Source: Pararhizobium antarcticum
GTDB lineage: Bacteria; Pseudomonadota; Alphaproteobacteria; Rhizobiales; Rhizobiaceae
NCBI RefSeq assembly: GCF_001885585.1
Contig: NZ_LSRP01000129.1
Coordinates: forward strand, 1 to 64,000
Direction: 5' to 3'
DNA length: 64,000 nt
The position numbers were made by a program, and so were the translations under genes. The stretch's first letter is position 1, and each line of letters opens with the position of its first letter. The notes beneath the pieces are model-generated. The model ran no database searches and was not told the origin of the DNA. It saw nothing but the letters and a program-made list of their open reading frames with translations. Shown here in pieces: positions 60,752 to 64,000 of this stretch.

Positions 60752-62806
60752 TCAGGCAGAGGCGCGCAGGGCGATGTTCGGATGATTGATGTCGGGCCGC
60801 ATGATGCGGGTCAGTTGCTCCAGTGCCAGGGCTGCAAAACCTTGCAGCAGGTCCTTCTCGTTTTCCGAGAACGCGGCACGCGGGACCGGGTCGATAATGC
60901 AGAGCGTGCCGAGCACGCCCCCCGTGTCCGGATCGCAAAGAGGCGCACCGGCATAGAAGCGGATGTGAGGCATGCCCGTGACCAGGGCATTGCCGGTAAA
61001 CCGGACGTCCCTCACGGCATCCAGCACAACAAGGGGCTCGGCACCGTCAAGGGCGTAGGCACAGAAGGACAAATCGCGGCTGGTCGAATCCGTTGCAAGG
61101 CCGGTCCTGCCGACGAAAAACTGATCCGTCGCATCGACCAGCGATACGAGTGCTGTTTTGGTTCCGAAGGCCTTGGCCGCCATCTGGGTGATCCGGTCGA
61201 GTGCGGCCCGGTCCTCGCTCGAGATTGCCGCCAGGGCGGCCTTGACGCGGTCCGCGCGCGACTTTTCGTTTAATGGAAGCGGCGCTGGAATGCCTCTCTG
61301 CAGAACTCCGCCGTCGATAACCCGATTTCGGCCGCTCCGCTTGGCCCCGTAAAGAGCGGAATCGGCGAGTGCCACAAGCGCGGACGGTTCGATCGGCGCG
61401 CCGTCCAGACCCGGCCGGCCGGTCGCGGTGCCAAGGCTAGCGGTCACGAAACCGCTGTCGCTGCGGGCATGGGTGATCGCCAGACTTTCGATCGCGAAGC
61501 GTACCGATTCGGCAATCATGGCGGCTCCGGCTTCATCTGTTTCCGGCAGGATCAGGCCGATTTCCTCGCCGCCATAGCGGGCCGCGATATCGGCCGGGCG
61601 TTTGAGATGTGCCTGGATGGCCTGGGCGATCAGGCGCAGACAATCGTCGCCAGCCTGATGGCCGTAAAGGTCGTTGAAGGATTTGAAGCGGTCGACATCG
61701 ATCATCACCACCGAGAGCGGTGCATTGCGGCGCTTGGCGCGCGAAAATTCGACGTCCAGAACGGTATCGAAGCGACGGCGGTTGAAAAGCCCGGTGAGGC
61801 CATCGACATGCGCCAGTGTGCGGTAACGGCTCTCGCTGCGCTTGCGCCGACGCAGTTCGATGCCGAGCAGAATGGACAGGAGAATCACGCAGCCCGCGAG
61901 CGCCGCAAAGAAGATCGACGTGGTGATGGCGAGCTGTCTCCAGCCCCCGTATATATCGTCCGTGGAAAGCCCGACTGCAATCACCAGGGGCAGGTCGCCC
62001 ACCTTGGCGCTGCTGAACAGGCGCTCAAGCTTGTCGATGGGCGATGGCCCGGAAAATGGCGCCGTGGCGGTCGCCATTTGCCAGAAGATTGGCGAGGTGA
62101 TGTAATTTTTCCCGATTGCTCCCTCTTCGGAAGGCGCACGCAGAAGCAGTGTGCCTTCGGTGCCGTACAGGCTGATCGATCCATTTTTGCCAAGATCAAG
62201 AGATTTGAACAGCGGGGAGAAGGTTGAAAGGCGTAGCGAAAACGCGATCACGCCGGAAAATTCGCCGTTCCTGTCGGTCATGCGCCGGCTCATCATGACC
62301 ACCATCTCGCCAAGTGGGGAGCGTGTCATGGTCTTTGCCGTGAACAACCTATCGTCCGAAGTGCGTTCATGGGTGAAGAAAAACGGCTGGTTGGCGAGGT
62401 TGCCCTGGATACCGGTGCTCGTCTCCGAGCGCAGGATCACGACACCCTTCCTGTCGAGGATGTAGATTTCGCCGAGACCCGACGCCGTGGACGTATCGCC
62501 GAGAAAGGCGCGGCGCCTTTGCGGATTGAATCTGAAATCAGCGTTTGCGGGAACAAGCTCGCGTACGGCCATCAGCATCCGGTCGGCGCCCCGAAACGTC
62601 TGCAATACGTCACGCTCCACGGAGGTCGTAACGTTGAGGGCGGAAATTTCCGCCTGTTTCCAGTCCCGATATCTCTGGTCGAGAAGCAGAAAGCTGAACA
62701 GTGCGGTGAAACCGGCAAGGATCGCCGCCATCAGCACGACCCAACCGGAACGGATGATATGCCGCCGGGACGATCGGGTTGTCAGGGCATGCAAGAGGCC
62801 GTTCAA
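60752..62806 (-). CDS. Membrane-bound diguanylate cyclase with sensor, GGEEI and C-terminal GAF domain
   Basis: The protein would make cyclic-di-GMP. The 684 residues begin with a membrane segment (about 22-42), then an extracytoplasmic Cache-like sensor (about 45-290) and a second membrane segment (about 293-315). A GGDEF domain (about 330-500) and a GAF domain (about 520-667) follow. The active-site loop is RYGGEEIG (412-416), with I for F at the fifth position. RxxD at 403-406 is the standard feedback I-site five residues upstream. The TTG start at 62806 follows an AAGGA stretch. The gene lies between rlmH and envC. Confidence 0.88.
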   Translation of the reverse strand: MNGLLHALTTRSSRRHIIRSGWVVLMAAILAGFTALFSFLLLDQRYRDWKQAEISALNVTTSVERDVLQTFRGADRMLMAVRELVPANADFRFNPQRRRAFLGDTSTASGLGEIYILDRKGVVILRSETSTGIQGNLANQPFFFTHERTSDDRLFTAKTMTRSPLGEMVVMMSRRMTDRNGEFSGVIAFSLRLSTFSPLFKSLDLGKNGSISLYGTEGTLLLRAPSEEGAIGKNYITSPIFWQMATATAPFSGPSPIDKLERLFSSAKVGDLPLVIAVGLSTDDIYGGWRQLAITTSIFFAALAGCVILLSILLGIELRRRKRSESRYRTLAHVDGLTGLFNRRRFDTVLDVEFSRAKRRNAPLSVVMIDVDRFKSFNDLYGHQAGDDCLRLIAQAIQAHLKRPADIAARYGGEEIGLILPETDEAGAAMIAESVRFAIESLAITHARSDSGFVTASLGTATGRPGLDGAPIEPSALVALADSALYGAKRSGRNRVIDGGVLQRGIPAPLPLNEKSRADRVKAALAAISSEDRAALDRITQMAAKAFGTKTALVSLVDATDQFFVGRTGLATDSTSRDLSFCAYALDGAEPLVVLDAVRDVRFTGNALVTGMPHIRFYAGAPLCDPDTGGVLGTLCIIDPVPRAAFSENEKDLLQGFAALALEQLTRIMRPDINHPNIALRASA

Positions 62807-62973
62807 GATATTGTCATCCTTCAGCGACGCCTGTCGGCACCGGGCGCTTTTGCCGGCCGCACGGTCCTTGTTCTCCGTGGGACAGTCGTGCCGACGGAAC
62901 AGGCGTTCATGCCCGTGAGAATAGTCATGCGACGATTAACGGTAGATTAGAGATAGCCCCCGAAATCCTGCGC

Positions 62974-63456
62974 TCAGGCGCGATGATAGGGATGGCCTGA
63001 CAGTATGGTTACGGCCCGGTAAAGCTGTTCTGCTATCAGAATGCGGACGAGCTGGTGCGGCCAGGTCATCTTGCCCAGGCAAATCACGGCGTCGGCCTTG
63101 CCGCGAAACTGCGGGTCGAGACCATCGGCACCGCCGATGACCAGCGTCAGGTCGCGCTTGCCATTGTCGCGGAAGGTTCCGATCAGTGCGGCGAAGCCTT
63201 CTGAATCCATCGCCTTGCCGCGCTCGTCAAGCAGGATCAGTATGCCGGCATCCGGCAGGGCTTTCTCGAGCTGCGCGGCCTCTTCGCGTTTTCTCGTATC
63301 CGCGCTTGATGCTCGGCTTTCCGCAAGCTCGAGCACGCGGGACATTTCGAGCCCGATCGCGGGACCCGCCTTGGCGAAACGGTCCAGATAACGCGCCGCA
63401 AGTTCCTTTTCCGGGCCCGCCTTGAGGCGCCCGACAGCAAAAAGGCCAACCCGCAT
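62974..63456 (-). CDS. rlmH: 23S rRNA (pseudouridine-1915-N3)-methyltransferase RlmH
   Basis: RlmH methylates pseudouridine 1915 in helix 69 of 23S rRNA. The 160-residue SPOUT-family protein has the SAM-site trefoil-knot features LVIGGADGLDP and ends with LYRAVTILSGHPYHRA, which is conserved to the C-terminus. The ATG at 63456 (MRVGLFAVGRLK) is the family start; the frame is open to 63531. It follows rsfS on the same strand, a common pairing in bacteria. Confidence 0.95.
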   Translation of the reverse strand: MRVGLFAVGRLKAGPEKELAARYLDRFAKAGPAIGLEMSRVLELAESRASSADTRKREEAAQLEKALPDAGILILLDERGKAMDSEGFAALIGTFRDNGKRDLTLVIGGADGLDPQFRGKADAVICLGKMTWPHQLVRILIAEQLYRAVTILSGHPYHRA

Positions 63457-63615
63457 GCGCCTAACCGATCCTTTGCAAAAACCTGCTCTCCGGCGGGCGA
63501 ATGTCGCCGCTCGCAGGTCCACAGTTGTCATTACGCCCGGGACGTCCTGTCATCGCCGGGTGCCTTGCATCCATCCTGAACGGGAAGACGTTCCCCGCCG
63601 TTCGTGGAGGGTGCT

Positions 63616-64000
63616 TCAGTGCAGCGTGCCATCTTCCATGTCCGGAGCGGCCCACATCTTTTCGATGTTGTAGAACTCGCGGATTTCGGGGCGGAACACA
63701 TGAACGATGATGTCACCACCGTCGATCAGGACCCAGTCTCCGGTTTCCAGGCCTTCGACACGGGCATTGCCATGTCCTCCGTCCTTGAGATCCGTCATCA
63801 GGTGATCGGCGATTGCCATGACGTGTCTGCTCGATCGCCCGGAGACAACGATCATATAGTCTCCCAGCGCCGATTTTCCGGCAATGTCGATGGTGACGAT
63901 TTCTTCAGCCTTTGAGTCCTCGAGGCTTTCGAGGACCAGTTTGAGCGCCCCATCGGCTGCGTCGTCGCGGCGGTCCGGGCTCTTCGGGAAGGTGCGTGCT
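63616..64000 (-). CDS. rsfS: Ribosomal silencing factor RsfS (C-terminal part, start beyond window)
   Basis: RsfS binds ribosomal protein uL14 (L14) and blocks subunit joining under starvation. The visible 127 residues read through KAEEIVTIDIAGKSALGDYMIVVSGRSSRHV and VEGLETGDWVLIDGGDIIVHVFRPEIREFYNIEKMW, the conserved core and tail of the family. The frame is open to the right edge without a start codon, so the gene is cut by the window end. It lies 160 bases upstream of rlmH on the same strand. Confidence 0.93.
   Translation of the reverse strand, partial: ARTFPKSPDRRDDAADGALKLVLESLEDSKAEEIVTIDIAGKSALGDYMIVVSGRSSRHVMAIADHLMTDLKDGGHGNARVEGLETGDWVLIDGGDIIVHVFRPEIREFYNIEKMWAAPDMEDGTLH

Overview
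The window is chromosomal DNA from an alphaproteobacterium, almost certainly a member of the Rhizobiaceae (Rhizobium/Agrobacterium group). The evidence is the gene order hemE-hemJ-rho-mnmE-mnmG-rsmG-parA-parB next to a DnaA-box region, the large 1595-residue NAD-glutamate dehydrogenase, the TrcR (DUF1013) regulator, the imuA-imuB-dnaE2 mutagenesis cassette, GANTC sites at the origin, and high-GC codon use throughout. The assignment rests on recognised gene families and synteny; no database search was run.

Left end (1-13.5 kb): a likely replication origin sits at the edge (two perfect inverted DnaA boxes, four GANTC sites and an AT-rich stretch) just before hemE. Then come haem genes (hemE, hemJ), rho, the tRNA wobble-uridine genes mnmE and mnmG, the 16S rRNA methylase rsmG, and the chromosome-segregation pair parA-parB. 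A perfect 16-bp parS lies inside rsmG, a 15/16 site lies before mnmG, and weaker matches spread out to about 46 kb. On the minus strand, leuS-lptE-holA converge on parB.

Middle (13.6-46 kb): housekeeping and metabolism. This includes a PLP-homeostasis protein, propionyl-CoA and acetyl-CoA synthetases flanking trcR, a secreted nuclease, an SDH assembly factor, htpX, rsmB, a heparinase-like protein, purH, an Atg22-type transporter, NAD-GDH, pdxY, a beta-carbonic anhydrase, an EamA transporter, an MltB-type transglycosylase, asd, an MHS-family transporter with an unusual insertion, a PAP2 phosphatase, leuB, a BCCT transporter and leuD.

Right part (46-64 kb): a CitE-like lyase with a DUF1737 protein, a small zincin, and the LexA-controlled imuA-imuB-dnaE2 cassette. 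An iron/stress block follows (bfd-bfr with an Irr-type box, and a YciF-like ferritin-fold protein with a textbook EcfG promoter). The window ends in a minus-strand run of rsfS, rlmH, a diguanylate cyclase, envC, ctpA, a divergent polysaccharide deacetylase and rppH.

I saw no insertion sequences, prophage, CRISPR array, tRNA or rRNA gene. I did not find a clearly novel multi-gene system; this is a conserved origin-proximal core region. The points most worth checking are regulatory or architectural: the origin and parS layout, the EcfG, LexA, Irr and RpoH-like sites, a GGEEI cyclase with a C-terminal GAF domain, the MHS insertion, and palindrome clusters near asd and the heparinase gene.
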